Source of the DNA: Streptomyces sp. HUAS MG91
GTDB lineage: Bacteria; Actinomycetota; Actinomycetes; Streptomycetales; Streptomycetaceae
Length of the DNA: 64,000 nt
NCBI RefSeq assembly: GCF_040529335.1
Contig: NZ_CP159534.1
Location: 682,001 to 746,000 of the forward strand
Reading direction: 5' to 3'
The stretch's first letter is position 1. Each line of letters starts with the position of its first letter. Below are positions 49,438 through 57,433 of the stretch, piece by piece. The translations under genes and the position numbers were made by a program. The notes beneath the pieces were generated by a model. The model was given only the letters and a program-made list of their open reading frames with translations, was not told the DNA's origin and did no database searches.

Positions 49438-50298
49438 TCAGCCCCGCAGCACCGCGATGAACGCGCCGACCGTGCGCGCCATCGCCTCCCGGCCCACGGT
49501 CAGGTACTTGCGGGAGTCCACGGCGTCGGGGTGGGCCCCGAGGAACTCTCTGATGGCGCCGGTCATCGCGATGTTCAGGGCGGTGCCCACGTTGACCTTG
49601 GCGATGCCGCCGCGCACGGCCGCCGCCAGTTCGGCGTCGGGCACGCCCGAGGAGCCGTGCAGCACGAGCGGCACGCCGAGTTCACCGAGGCCCTCGGCGA
49701 GCCGCTTGAGGAGGTCGTGGTCGAGGGCCGCCGTGCGGGTCGTCATCGCGTGCGAGGAGCCGATCGCGACGGCCAGGGCGTCGACGCCGGAGTCGGAGAC
49801 ATAGGCGCGGGCCTCCCTCGGGTCGGTGCGGGCACCCGGCGCGTGCGCGTCCAGCGGCGCGGCCCCGTCCTTGCCGCCGACCTCCCCCAACTCGGCCTCC
49901 ACCCACAGCCCGTGGGCGTGCCCCCAGTCGGCGGCGGCCCGGGTCGCGGCGAGGTTCTCGTCGTAGGGCAGATGGGCGGCGTCGTACATCACCGAGCTGA
50001 ATCCGGCGTCGGCGGCCTGCCGCAGCAGGTCGTCGCTCTGTACGTGGTCCAGGTGGAGGGCGACGTCGACACCGGCCTTCTCGGCGACGGCGACCGCCGC
50101 GCGGGCCAGCGGCAGGAGGCGGCCGTAGCGGTAGCGGACGGCGTTCTCGCTGATCTGCAGGATGACCGGGGCGTCGGCCGTCTCGGCTCCGGCGACGACG
50201 GCCTCGATGTGTTCGAGGGTGATGACGTTGAACGCGGCGACGGCCCCCTGCCGGGCCGCCGCCGCACCGACGAGGGTGCCGGTGGCTGCGAGAGGCAC
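49438..50298 (-). CDS. Class II (zinc) fructose/tagatose-bisphosphate aldolase family
   Basis: 286 residues. Zinc and catalytic elements are seen: LHLDHVQ with the DH pair, EAELGEVGGKDG, AIGSSHAM and VLHGSSGVPD, and the phosphate-site VNVGTALN. Size and loops fit the KbaY/GatY (tagatose-bisphosphate) or short FBA subgroup. GTG at 50298 with GGGAGAGG upstream. It lies 34 bases downstream of the AgaS-type gene and most likely completes a galactosamine/tagatose route. No tagatose-6-phosphate kinase gene is visible nearby. Confidence 0.88.
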   Translation of the reverse strand: MPLAATGTLVGAAAARQGAVAAFNVITLEHIEAVVAGAETADAPVILQISENAVRYRYGRLLPLARAAVAVAEKAGVDVALHLDHVQSDDLLRQAADAGFSSVMYDAAHLPYDENLAATRAAADWGHAHGLWVEAELGEVGGKDGAAPLDAHAPGARTDPREARAYVSDSGVDALAVAIGSSHAMTTRTAALDHDLLKRLAEGLGELGVPLVLHGSSGVPDAELAAAVRGGIAKVNVGTALNIAMTGAIREFLGAHPDAVDSRKYLTVGREAMARTVGAFIAVLRG

Positions 50299-50332
50299 TG
50301 CCTCTCCCTTCTCATGTCCGTGGTGACGAGGG

Positions 50333-51217
50333 TCAGTTGGCGTCGAGGATCACGGAGCGGGTGAGGTGGCGCGGCTGGTCGGGGTCCAGGTCGCGGCGGG
50401 CGGCGACGGCCACGGCGAGGCGCTGGGCGCGGACGAGCTCGGCCAGCGGGTCGAGGCGGCCCTCGACCCAGAGCGCGCCGGTCCCGGCGACCTGCTCGGC
50501 CAGGCCCTCGGGCGCCTCGCCGAGCATCCAGGTGGCGGTGCCGGAGGTGGTGACGGAGATCGGGCCGTGCCGGTACTCCATCGCCGGGTACGCCTCCGTC
50601 CAGGACAGGGACGCCTCGCGCATCTTCAGCGCGGCCTCGTTGGCGAGGCCCACCGTCCAGCCGCGGCCCAGGAACGTGAACTGCCCGCATTCCACGAGCC
50701 CTTCGGGCAGCGGTCCGGCCAGCGCGGTGCGCGCGTCGGCGACGGCCTGCTCGGTGTGCAGGCCGAGGTGGGCGCGGAGCAGGGTCAGGGCGGTGGTGGC
50801 GAAGCGGGTCTGCACCACGGACTTCTCGTCGGCGAAGTCGAGCACCACGAGGTCGTCGGCGGCCGTCCGGATCGGGGTGTCGGGGTCGCCGGTGATCGCC
50901 GTGGTGCGGGCGGTCCCCCGGACGGCGGCGAGCAGGTCGAGGACCTCGGTGGTGGTGCCGGAACGGGTCAGGGCGATCACCCGGTCGTAGCGGCGGCCCG
51001 CCGGGAACTCGGACGCGGCGAACGCGTCGGTCTCCCCCTGCCCGGACTCCTCGCGCAGCTCCGCCGCCGCCTGCGCCATGAACCAGGAGGTGCCGCAGCC
51101 GACGATCGCGACCCGCTCCCCGGCGGCCGGCAGCGCCTCCTTGTGTCCCGCGGCCAGCCCCGCGGCGCGCGTCCAGCACTCCGGCTGGCTGTTCAACTCG
51201 TTCTCGACATGGCTCAT
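50333..51217 (-). CDS. agaS: SIS-domain sugar isomerase/deaminase, AgaS type
   Basis: 294 residues with two SIS domains: VAIVGCGTSWFMAQAAAELR and ALTRSGTTTEVLDLLAA in the first, FLGRGWTVGLANEAALKMRE in the second. The glutamine-amidotransferase domain of GlmS is absent, so it is a deaminase/isomerase of phosphorylated amino sugars such as galactosamine-6-phosphate. ATG at 51217 is used; earlier in-frame codons lie in the promoter region. Divergent from a DeoR regulator and cotranscribed with the aldolase. Confidence 0.85.
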   Translation of the reverse strand: MSHVENELNSQPECWTRAAGLAAGHKEALPAAGERVAIVGCGTSWFMAQAAAELREESGQGETDAFAASEFPAGRRYDRVIALTRSGTTTEVLDLLAAVRGTARTTAITGDPDTPIRTAADDLVVLDFADEKSVVQTRFATTALTLLRAHLGLHTEQAVADARTALAGPLPEGLVECGQFTFLGRGWTVGLANEAALKMREASLSWTEAYPAMEYRHGPISVTTSGTATWMLGEAPEGLAEQVAGTGALWVEGRLDPLAELVRAQRLAVAVAARRDLDPDQPRHLTRSVILDAN

Positions 51218-51242
51218 GCCGCGCCCCACTCCCCTGTACGCA

Positions 51243-51259
51243 GTTTCGGCTACCGAAAC
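51243..51259. promoter_or_regulatory. Inverted repeat operator candidate between agaS and the DeoR gene
   Basis: GTTTCGG-CTA-CCGAAAC is a perfect seven-base inverted repeat 25 bases upstream of agaS. TTTCG elements are common in DeoR-family operators. Confidence 0.6.
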
Positions 51260-51292
51260 GATTGCTTGTTCCTGCAAGATATAGCGCGCTTT

Positions 51293-51304
51293 CAATCACA
51301 ATCA
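51293..51304. promoter_or_regulatory. Tandem CAATCA hexamers between agaS and the DeoR gene
   Basis: CAATCACAATCA, an exact direct repeat in the 151-base divergent region, fits the repeated half-sites used by DeoR-family repressors. The two sites together could let one protein control both genes. Confidence 0.5.
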
Positions 51305-51368
51305 AGCATCAGTGGGTACAGCAGCTAGGGTTTGCGCGACCGAGCCGATCGTCGATTGGAGGCCGCGG

Positions 51369-52148
51369 ATGTCCCGCGACGCCCGCTGGAAGTCCCTCCT
51401 GGAACTGCTCGTCGAGCGCGGCCGCCTCGACGTGGAGGACGCGGCCGGCGAACTGGGGGTGTCCGCCGCGACGATCCGCCGCGACTTCGACCAGCTCGCC
51501 GAGCAGCAGATGCTGGTGCGCACCCGGGGCGGCGCCGTCGTGCACGGCGTCAGCTACGAACTCCCGCTGCGCTACAAGACCGCCCGCAACGCCTCGGAGA
51601 AGCAGCGGATCGCCACGGCGGTCGCCGAACTCCTCACCCCCGGCGAGGCGGTGGGCCTGACGGGCGGCACGACGACGACCGAGGTGGCGCGGGCGCTCGC
51701 GGTCCGCCCGGAGCTCGCCTCCGGCACCCCCGCCCTGACGATCGTCACGAACGCCCTGAACATCGCCAACGAACTGGCGGTGCGCCCCCAGTTCAAGATC
51801 GTGCTGACGGGCGGGGTCGCGCGCCCGCAGTCGTACGAGTTGATCGGGCCGCTCGCCGACGGGGTCCTCGGCCAGATCACCCTGGACACCGCCGTCCTCG
51901 GGGTCGTCGGTCTCGACGTCACCCACGGCGCCTCCGCGCACGACGAGGCGGAGGCGGCGATCAACCGGCTGCTGTGCGAGCGGGCCGAGCGCGTCGTGGT
52001 CACGGCGGACGCCAGCAAGCTGGGCCACCGCGCCTTCGCCCGGATCTGCGACGTGGCGCAGGTCGACATCCTCGTGACGGACGAGTCGGCCGACAAGGCG
52101 ACGCTGGAACGCTTCGAGGAGGCGGGCGTGCGGGTCCTCGCCGTCTGA
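51369..52148 (+). CDS. DeoR-family transcriptional regulator of the agaS operon
   Basis: 259 residues. N-terminal DeoR helix-turn-helix (LDVEDAAGELGVSAATIRRD) followed by the phosphosugar-sensing domain (LTGGTTTTEVARAL, LTGGVARPQSYELIGPLA). ATG at 51369 with GGAGG seven bases upstream; an earlier ATG at 51312 lies among the operator sequences. It is divergent to agaS and most likely represses it until a phosphorylated sugar binds. Confidence 0.9.
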   Translation: MSRDARWKSLLELLVERGRLDVEDAAGELGVSAATIRRDFDQLAEQQMLVRTRGGAVVHGVSYELPLRYKTARNASEKQRIATAVAELLTPGEAVGLTGGTTTTEVARALAVRPELASGTPALTIVTNALNIANELAVRPQFKIVLTGGVARPQSYELIGPLADGVLGQITLDTAVLGVVGLDVTHGASAHDEAEAAINRLLCERAERVVVTADASKLGHRAFARICDVAQVDILVTDESADKATLERFEEAGVRVLAV

Positions 52149-52178
52149 CACTCCCCCCCCTCCCACGGCGACCACTCC

Positions 52179-52210
52179 GGGCGCGCGGTGCACCGTCGCA
52201 CCGCGCGCCC
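52179..52210 (+). terminator. Terminator of the DeoR gene
   Basis: Perfect 13-bp stem (52179-52191 with 52198-52210) with a six-base loop, 30 bases past the stop. Confidence 0.8.
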
Positions 52211-52253
52211 TTCGCACGCCCGGGACCAGCGCACATCCCCTTCCCGACCCCTC

Positions 52254-52283
52254 TTGTCGCGGGGGCGGATCCACCTCTAATCT
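52254..52283 (+). promoter_or_regulatory. Promoter of the 402-aa MFS gene
   Basis: TTGTCG (52254-52259) and TAATCT (52278-52283) are 18 bases apart. The GTG start follows six bases after the -10, so the transcript probably begins at the start codon itself. Confidence 0.7.
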
Positions 52284-52289
52284 GACTTT

Positions 52290-53498
52290 GTGCCGCTACT
52301 AAACAAACTGGGGACGGTCAGCGCCGACAGCCCCCGCCTCCCCTCCCTGCCCCGTCTGCGCATCGCCCTCACGGTCTTCTTCGCCCTCGACGGCTTCGTC
52401 TTCGCGGGCTGGGTGGTCCGCATCCCCGCCATCAAGGAGCAGACCGGGGCGTCGGCGAGCGCGCTCGGACTCGCGCTGCTCGGGGTGTCCGCCGGCGCCG
52501 TGATCACGATGATGCTGATCGGACGGCTGTGCCGCCGCTTCGGCAGCCATGAGGTGACGGTCGCCTGCGCGGTGCTGCTGCCGCTGACCATCGTGCTGCC
52601 GCCGCTGACCCACTCGCCGCTCGCGCTCGGCCTGGTGCTGCTGGTGTTCGGAGCGGCGTACGGCGGCATCAACGTGGCGATGAACAGCGCGGCGGTCGAT
52701 CTGGTCGCCGCGCTCGGCAGGCCGGTGATGCCCAGCTTCCACGCCGCGTTCAGCCTGGGCGGCATGGTCGGTTCGGGCCTCGGCGGGCTGGTCGCGGCGC
52801 ATCTGTCGCCGACCCGGCACCTGATGGCGATCATGGTCATCGGCCTGGCGGTCACGGCCGCTGCCGGGCCGACGCTGCTCCGCCACCGCTCCCCCGGCAC
52901 CCGGGAACGCATCCGGTCCGAGGAACCCGCACCGTCGCACCGGCTGGACCGCGGCACCCGGCTGCTCGTCCTCGTGTTCGGCCTGATCGCCCTGTGCACG
53001 GCGTACGGGGAAGGGGCCCTGGCCGACTGGAGCGCGCTGCACATGGAGGAGGACCTGCACGCGCATCCGGGCGTGGCGGCGGCCAGTTACTCGTGCTTCG
53101 CGTTCGCCATGACGATCGGCCGGATCTCCGGCACCACCCTGCTGGAACGGCTCGGCCGGACCCGGACGCTGGTCCTCGGCGGCGCGACGGGCGCCGTCGG
53201 CATGCTGCTCGGCGCGCTGGCGCCCTCGGTGTGGCTCGCCCTCGCCGGCTTCGCGATCACCGGCCTGGGGCTGGCGAACATCTTCCCCGTCGCGATCGAG
53301 CGGGCCGGGGTCCTGGCCGGTCCGACGGGCGTCGCCGCCGCGTCCACGCTCGGCTACGGCGGCATGCTGCTCGGGCCGCCCGCGATCGGGTTCATGGCGG
53401 ACTGGTTCTCGCTGCCCCTCGCGCTGACGAGCGTGGCGCTGCTCGCGGCGGTGGCGGCGACGATCGGGTTCGCGACGCGCCGCGCGGCCGCCGGCTGA
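52290..53498 (+). CDS. MFS transporter, 12-helix type
   Basis: 402 residues with alternating hydrophobic helices in two halves (ALTVFFALDGFVFAGWVVRI first; LALAGFAITGLGLANIFPVA late) and a central basic loop. The pattern GAAYGGINVAMNSAAVDL and the mid-chain HAAFSLGGMVGSGLGG are typical of small MFS members annotated as sugar or drug transporters. Substrate unknown. GTG start without ribosome binding site fits a leaderless message. No partner gene on the same strand until the isomerase-type gene 51 bases on. Confidence 0.85.
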   Translation: MPLLNKLGTVSADSPRLPSLPRLRIALTVFFALDGFVFAGWVVRIPAIKEQTGASASALGLALLGVSAGAVITMMLIGRLCRRFGSHEVTVACAVLLPLTIVLPPLTHSPLALGLVLLVFGAAYGGINVAMNSAAVDLVAALGRPVMPSFHAAFSLGGMVGSGLGGLVAAHLSPTRHLMAIMVIGLAVTAAAGPTLLRHRSPGTRERIRSEEPAPSHRLDRGTRLLVLVFGLIALCTAYGEGALADWSALHMEEDLHAHPGVAAASYSCFAFAMTIGRISGTTLLERLGRTRTLVLGGATGAVGMLLGALAPSVWLALAGFAITGLGLANIFPVAIERAGVLAGPTGVAAASTLGYGGMLLGPPAIGFMADWFSLPLALTSVALLAAVAATIGFATRRAAAG

Positions 53499-53536
53499 GT
53501 CCCGGAAAACCCCGCGCCACGGCACGCCCCACCGGG

Positions 53537-53542
53537 CACACT
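53537..53542 (+). promoter_or_regulatory. -10 element of the mycothiol-type isomerase gene
   Basis: CACACT seven bases before ATG 53550; the start lacks a ribosome binding site. Confidence 0.35.
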
Positions 53543-53549
53543 CACCCCC

Positions 53550-54293
53550 ATGGAGATCGCCGAGCACATTCGCATCGTGGACACGGAAGGCCGGGCGCTC
53601 GCGACCGCGGCGGAGAAGGCGGGGGTGGACGCCGAGGTCGCCACCTGCCCCGGCTGGCGGATCCGCGACCTGGTGCGCCATCAGGGAGCCGTGCACCGCT
53701 GGGCCACCGGGTTCCTGACCGACGCGGTCACGGCGCGCCGCCCGATGCCGGACGTCCCGCCCGGCCTCGACGGCGACGGGCTGCTCGCCTGGTACCGGGA
53801 GGGGCACCGCCGCCTTGTCGACACCCTGACAGCGGCCCCGCTCGACCTGGAGTGCTTCGCGTTCCTTCCGGCACCGTCGCCGCTGGCGTTCTGGGCGCGG
53901 CGGCAGGCGCACGAGACGACGGTGCACCGCGTGGACGCCGAGTCGGCACTGGAGCGGCCGGACCAGGACGCGTACGGTCCCGTCACCGAGGAGTTCGCGG
54001 TCGACGGCATCGACGAGCTGCTGTCGGGGTTCCACGCGCGCAGCCGCAGCCGGGTGCGCTCGGACACGCCCCGCCTGCTGCGGGTGCGGGCCACGGACGC
54101 CGACGCCGTCTGGACGGTGCGGATCACCCAGGACCCGCCCACCGCGGAGCGGGGCGCCGTCGGGGACGCCGAGTGCGAGGTGTCCGGCCCTGCGGCACGG
54201 CTCTATCTGGCGCTGTGGAACCGGCTGCCGTTCCCCGACGTCACCGGGGACGCCGCCCTCGCCGCGCTGTGGCGCGAGCGCTCGGGCATCTGA
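53550..54293 (+). CDS. Maleylpyruvate-isomerase-family mycothiol-dependent enzyme
   Basis: 247 residues of the DinB-like metal-binding fold: CPGWRIRDLVRHQGAVHRWA at the start holds the first histidine, and RRQAHETTVHRVDAE the HxxxH pair. Such enzymes use mycothiol, the actinobacterial thiol, for isomerisation or conjugation of small electrophiles. The second half is a variable C-terminal domain. Convergent with the MarR gene, 19 bases between stops. Confidence 0.85.
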   Translation: MEIAEHIRIVDTEGRALATAAEKAGVDAEVATCPGWRIRDLVRHQGAVHRWATGFLTDAVTARRPMPDVPPGLDGDGLLAWYREGHRRLVDTLTAAPLDLECFAFLPAPSPLAFWARRQAHETTVHRVDAESALERPDQDAYGPVTEEFAVDGIDELLSGFHARSRSRVRSDTPRLLRVRATDADAVWTVRITQDPPTAERGAVGDAECEVSGPAARLYLALWNRLPFPDVTGDAALAALWRERSGI

Positions 54294-54312
54294 CCCGCCC
54301 CGCGGCGGGCCG

Positions 54313-54729
54313 TCACTCCGGCGAGTCGGACTCCAGCATCCGGCTCAGGACGGCCCGCTGAAGGGGCCGCACCTCGGCGTGCAGGGCACGCCCCTTGGGT
54401 GTGAGGCAGACCCGGACCCCGCGCCGGTCCTCGCTGCACATGCCGCGCTCCACGAGACCGTCCTTCTCCAGACGGCCGATGAGCCGGGACAGGGCGCTCT
54501 GGCTCAAGTGCACCTGCCCGGCGATCTCCTGGACGCGATAACCGGACGCGCTGTCCTCCGGCGTGCCCTCGGCGAGCACGTCGAGCACCTCGAAGTCGCT
54601 CGCGCCGAGGCCGTGCCGGTGCAGCTCACGATCGAGCTCGCACATCGTGCGCGCGTGCAGCGAGAGGATGTCCCGCCACTGTTCCACCAGGCCGACCGGC
54701 GTCCCGGCCTCCGCTTCTCCTGCCGCCAT
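54313..54729 (-). CDS. MarR-family transcriptional regulator
   Basis: 138 residues. Winged helix with LSQSALSRLIGRLEKDGLVERG recognition part and wing SEDRRGVRVCLTPKG. It is divergent to an MFS exporter across 87 bases that hold two nearly identical palindromes, so it most likely represses that exporter. TACGGT lies six bases before the ATG and no ribosome binding site is present, suggesting a leaderless message. Confidence 0.9.
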   Translation of the reverse strand: MAAGEAEAGTPVGLVEQWRDILSLHARTMCELDRELHRHGLGASDFEVLDVLAEGTPEDSASGYRVQEIAGQVHLSQSALSRLIGRLEKDGLVERGMCSEDRRGVRVCLTPKGRALHAEVRPLQRAVLSRMLESDSPE

Positions 54730-54735
54730 GACCGC

Positions 54736-54741
54736 ACCGTA
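54736..54741 (-). promoter_or_regulatory. -10 element of marR
   Basis: TACGGT on the minus strand, six bases before ATG 54729. Confidence 0.5.
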
Positions 54742-54776
54742 GCAGAAAAAGCTCCCTTTGTTGCATCGTCATTAAA

Positions 54777-54801
54777 TGCACGTGCAGTCAATGCATGTGC
54801 A
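54777..54801. promoter_or_regulatory. Two tandem MarR operator candidates
   Basis: TGCACGTGCA (54777-54786) is a perfect ten-base palindrome and TGCATGTGCA (54792-54801) differs from it at one position; starts are 15 bases apart. They cover the -35 and spacer of the exporter promoter. Confidence 0.7.
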
Positions 54802-54803
54802 TG

Positions 54804-54809
54804 TACTGT
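54804..54809 (+). promoter_or_regulatory. -10 element of the MFS exporter gene
   Basis: TACTGT seven bases before ATG 54817, consistent with a leaderless start. Confidence 0.55.
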
Positions 54810-54816
54810 GCTCCGC

Positions 54817-56331
54817 ATGACTTCTCCGCTCACCGCTGCTCCCTCGTCCCCCGAGGCCTCGTCGGAGCGCTGGTCCCCGCGCCTGTGGGGCACGCTGCTC
54901 GTGCTCTGCGCCGCGATGTTCCTGGACGCGCTCGACGTCTCGATGGTCGGTGTCGCCCTGCCGTCCATCGGCTCGGAGCTGGACCTGTCGACGGCGACCC
55001 TGCAATGGGTCGTCAGCGGCTACATCCTCGGCTACGGCGGCCTGTTGCTCCTCGGCGGCCGCGCGGCCGACCTGCTCGGGCGGCGCCGCGTCTTCCTGAT
55101 CGCCCTCGGCGTCTTCGCGCTCGCCTCGCTGCTCGGCGGGCTGGTCGACTCCGGGCCGCTGCTCATCGCGAGCCGCTTCATCAAGGGGCTCAGCGCCGCG
55201 TTCACCGCGCCCGCCGGCCTGTCCATCATCACGACGACGTTCGCCGAGGGCCCCGTACGCAACCGGGCCCTGTCCATCTACACCACCTGCGCCGCCACCG
55301 GCTTCTCCATGGGCCTCGTCCTCTCCGGCCTGCTGACGGAGGCCAGCTGGCGGCTGACGATGCTGCTGCCCGCGCCGATCGCGGTCGTCGCCCTGCTCCT
55401 CGGCCTGAAGCTGATCCCGCACAGCGCCAAGGAGGAGCACCACCGCGGCTACGACATCCCCGGCGCCGCGCTGGGCACCCTGTCGATGCTGCTCCTGGTG
55501 TTCACGGTGGTGCAGGCGCCGGAGGCCGGCTGGGGTTCGGCGCGCACCCTGCTCTCGTTCCTGGCGGTCGTCGTCCTCCTGGCCGTCTTCGTCCGTGTCG
55601 AACGGCGCTCGCCGTCGCCGCTGATCCGGCTCGGCGTGCTGCGCTCCGGGTCGCAGATCCGCGCGCAGCTCGGCGCGATGACCTTCTTCGGCTCGTACGT
55701 CAGCTTCCAGTTCCTCGCGACGCTGTACCTGCAGTCGCTGCTGGGCTGGTCGGCGCTGAGCATGGCGCTGGCGTTCCTGCCCGCGGGCGCGCTCGTCGCG
55801 CTGTCGTCGACGAAGGTCGGCTCGATCGTGGACCGCTTCGGCACGCCCCGGGTCATCGCCGTCGGTTTCGCCTTCATGGTCGTCGGCTACGCGCTCTTCC
55901 TGCGCATCAGCCTCGATCCGGTCTACGCGGCCGTCATCCTGCCCACCATGCTGCTGATCGGCGCGGCGTGCGCCCTGGTCTTCCCGTCCCTCAACATCCA
56001 GGCCACGAACGGCGTGCACGACGACGAGCAGGGCATGGTCTCCGGGCTGCTCAACACGTCCGTACAGGTGGGCGGCGCGATCTTCCTCGCGGTGGTCACG
56101 GCGGTCATCACGGCGAACGCTCCCGAGGGCGCCTCGCCGCAGGCCGTCCTGGACAGCTTCCGCCCCGGGCTCGTGGTGATCACGGCGATCGCCGTCGCGG
56201 GGCTGCTGGTCACGCTGACCGGCCTGCGTTCGCGCCGGCCCCAGGAGACCGTGGTGATCGCCGGCTCGGCGCCGGCCGACGGGGCGCGGGACGCCGAGGC
56301 GGGCGAGCAGCGCCTCGCCCTGCGCGACTGA
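54817..56331 (+). CDS. MFS drug exporter, 14-helix (DHA2) type
   Basis: 504 residues with 14 predicted helices. Motif A-like ADLLGRRRVFLIALGVFALA after helix 2 and the start LDALDVSMVGVALPSI are typical of DHA2 exporters of the EmrB/QacA group. It should pump out hydrophobic drugs or a natural product using proton force. ATG 54817 is chosen for its place right after the -10 and for the hydrophobic start; no ribosome binding site is present. Control by the divergent MarR protein is likely. Confidence 0.9.
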   Translation: MTSPLTAAPSSPEASSERWSPRLWGTLLVLCAAMFLDALDVSMVGVALPSIGSELDLSTATLQWVVSGYILGYGGLLLLGGRAADLLGRRRVFLIALGVFALASLLGGLVDSGPLLIASRFIKGLSAAFTAPAGLSIITTTFAEGPVRNRALSIYTTCAATGFSMGLVLSGLLTEASWRLTMLLPAPIAVVALLLGLKLIPHSAKEEHHRGYDIPGAALGTLSMLLLVFTVVQAPEAGWGSARTLLSFLAVVVLLAVFVRVERRSPSPLIRLGVLRSGSQIRAQLGAMTFFGSYVSFQFLATLYLQSLLGWSALSMALAFLPAGALVALSSTKVGSIVDRFGTPRVIAVGFAFMVVGYALFLRISLDPVYAAVILPTMLLIGAACALVFPSLNIQATNGVHDDEQGMVSGLLNTSVQVGGAIFLAVVTAVITANAPEGASPQAVLDSFRPGLVVITAIAVAGLLVTLTGLRSRRPQETVVIAGSAPADGARDAEAGEQRLALRD

Positions 56332-56340
56332 GACGGGGGG

Positions 56341-56384
56341 CGGGCCGATGGGCGACGGGCAAGACGCTGTCGCCCATCGGCCCG
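56341..56384 (+). terminator. Terminator of the MFS exporter gene
   Basis: Perfect 16-bp stem (56341-56356 with 56369-56384) with a 12-base loop, nine bases past the stop. It occupies the start of the open frame that precedes the next gene, which argues against using ATG 56348. Confidence 0.85.
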
Positions 56385-56428
56385 TGTGTGCCACCCTCGA
56401 CGACATGACACACACGGGGGCCACCACC

Positions 56429-56707
56429 ATGGCGACAGCACGGACACGCAGGACGCAGGCCCAACGGGACGCGATGACCGTCGAGATCGGTTTCGCGCTG
56501 TTCACCGGCGCCCTGCTGGCCGCCGCGGTGTTCGCGCTCCTGGCCCTTCCGGCGTTCCTGGGCCTCGTGTCGGGCGGCGCCCGCGGCGGGCTCTACTCGG
56601 CCGCGGGGACCGTGGCGGCCGTGGCCTTCCTCGCCCGGGTGGTCCGGGTGCTCTCGCGCTTCGACCGGCACCGGTCCGCCGAGGACGAACCCGGCCCCCA
56701 CGCGTGA
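56429..56707 (+). CDS. Small membrane protein with two helices
   Basis: 92 residues. A basic N-terminus (MATARTRRTQAQRDAMT) then two membrane helices (FALFTGALLAAAVFALLALP and the segment around GTVAAVAFLARVVRVL) and a charged end. GGGGG eight bases before ATG 56429 can act as ribosome binding site; ATG 56405 is an alternative. Family unknown. Convergent with the response regulator gene. Confidence 0.6.
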   Translation: MATARTRRTQAQRDAMTVEIGFALFTGALLAAAVFALLALPAFLGLVSGGARGGLYSAAGTVAAVAFLARVVRVLSRFDRHRSAEDEPGPHA

Positions 56708-56767
56708 CCGCCCTACGGTCGCGCCCGGCCCGGCGCACCGGGCGGTCCCGCACGACACCCTCGCCGA

Positions 56768-57433
56768 TCAGCCGAGCCATCCCGGTCTGACCAGGCCCGA
56801 CTCGTAGGCGAGGACGACGAGTTGGGCCCGGTCGCGGGCGCCCAACTTGACCATGGCGCGGCTCACGTGTGTCTTCGCCGTGAGCGGGCTGACGACGAGG
56901 CGCCGGGCGATCTCCTCGTTCGACAGGCCGATCCCGACCAGCGCCATCACCTCCCGCTCCCGCTCGGTCAGCCCGGCCAGCGACACCGCTCCGGCGGGCT
57001 CCTTGGAGCGTGCCGCGAACTCGGCGATGAGCCGCCGGGTCACGCCCGGCGACAGCAGCGCGTCGCCGTGCACCACGGCCCGTACGGCGCGCAGCAGTTC
57101 GTCCGGTTCGGTGTCCTTGACGAGGAAGCCGGAGGCACCGGAGCGGATCGCCTCGAAGACGTACTCGTCGAGCTCGAAGGTGGTGAGCATGACCACCTTC
57201 ACCGCCGCGAGGTCCGGGTCGGCGCCGATCCGGCGGGTCGCCGCGAGCCCGTCGAGCAGCGGCATCCGGATGTCCATCAGGACGACGTCGGGGCGCAGTT
57301 CGCGTACGAGCCGGACGGCCTGCTCACCGTCGGCGGCCTCGGCGGCGACCTCGATGTCGTCCTGCGCGTCGAGCAGCGCCCGGAAACCGGCGCGGACCAG
57401 CGACTGGTCGTCGGCGAGAAGTACGCGGATCAC
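56768..57433 (-). CDS. NarL/LuxR-type response regulator
   Basis: 221 residues. Receiver domain with acidic pair LADDQ, phosphorylation site D54 in VVLMDIRMP, threonine in MLTTF and lysine in FLVKD; then a LuxR helix-turn-helix (LTEREREVMALVGIGLSNEE). Translationally coupled (ATGA) to the histidine kinase that precedes it. Target genes unknown; a nearby transporter is the usual case, but none is adjacent in this operon. Confidence 0.92.
   Translation of the reverse strand: MIRVLLADDQSLVRAGFRALLDAQDDIEVAAEAADGEQAVRLVRELRPDVVLMDIRMPLLDGLAATRRIGADPDLAAVKVVMLTTFELDEYVFEAIRSGASGFLVKDTEPDELLRAVRAVVHGDALLSPGVTRRLIAEFAARSKEPAGAVSLAGLTEREREVMALVGIGLSNEEIARRLVVSPLTAKTHVSRAMVKLGARDRAQLVVLAYESGLVRPGWLG

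Noticed and set aside
56348..56428. Longer N-terminus for the small membrane protein
   Set aside because: The sequence overlaps the 16-bp terminator of the exporter gene, and the extra residues are not hydrophobic or signal-like.
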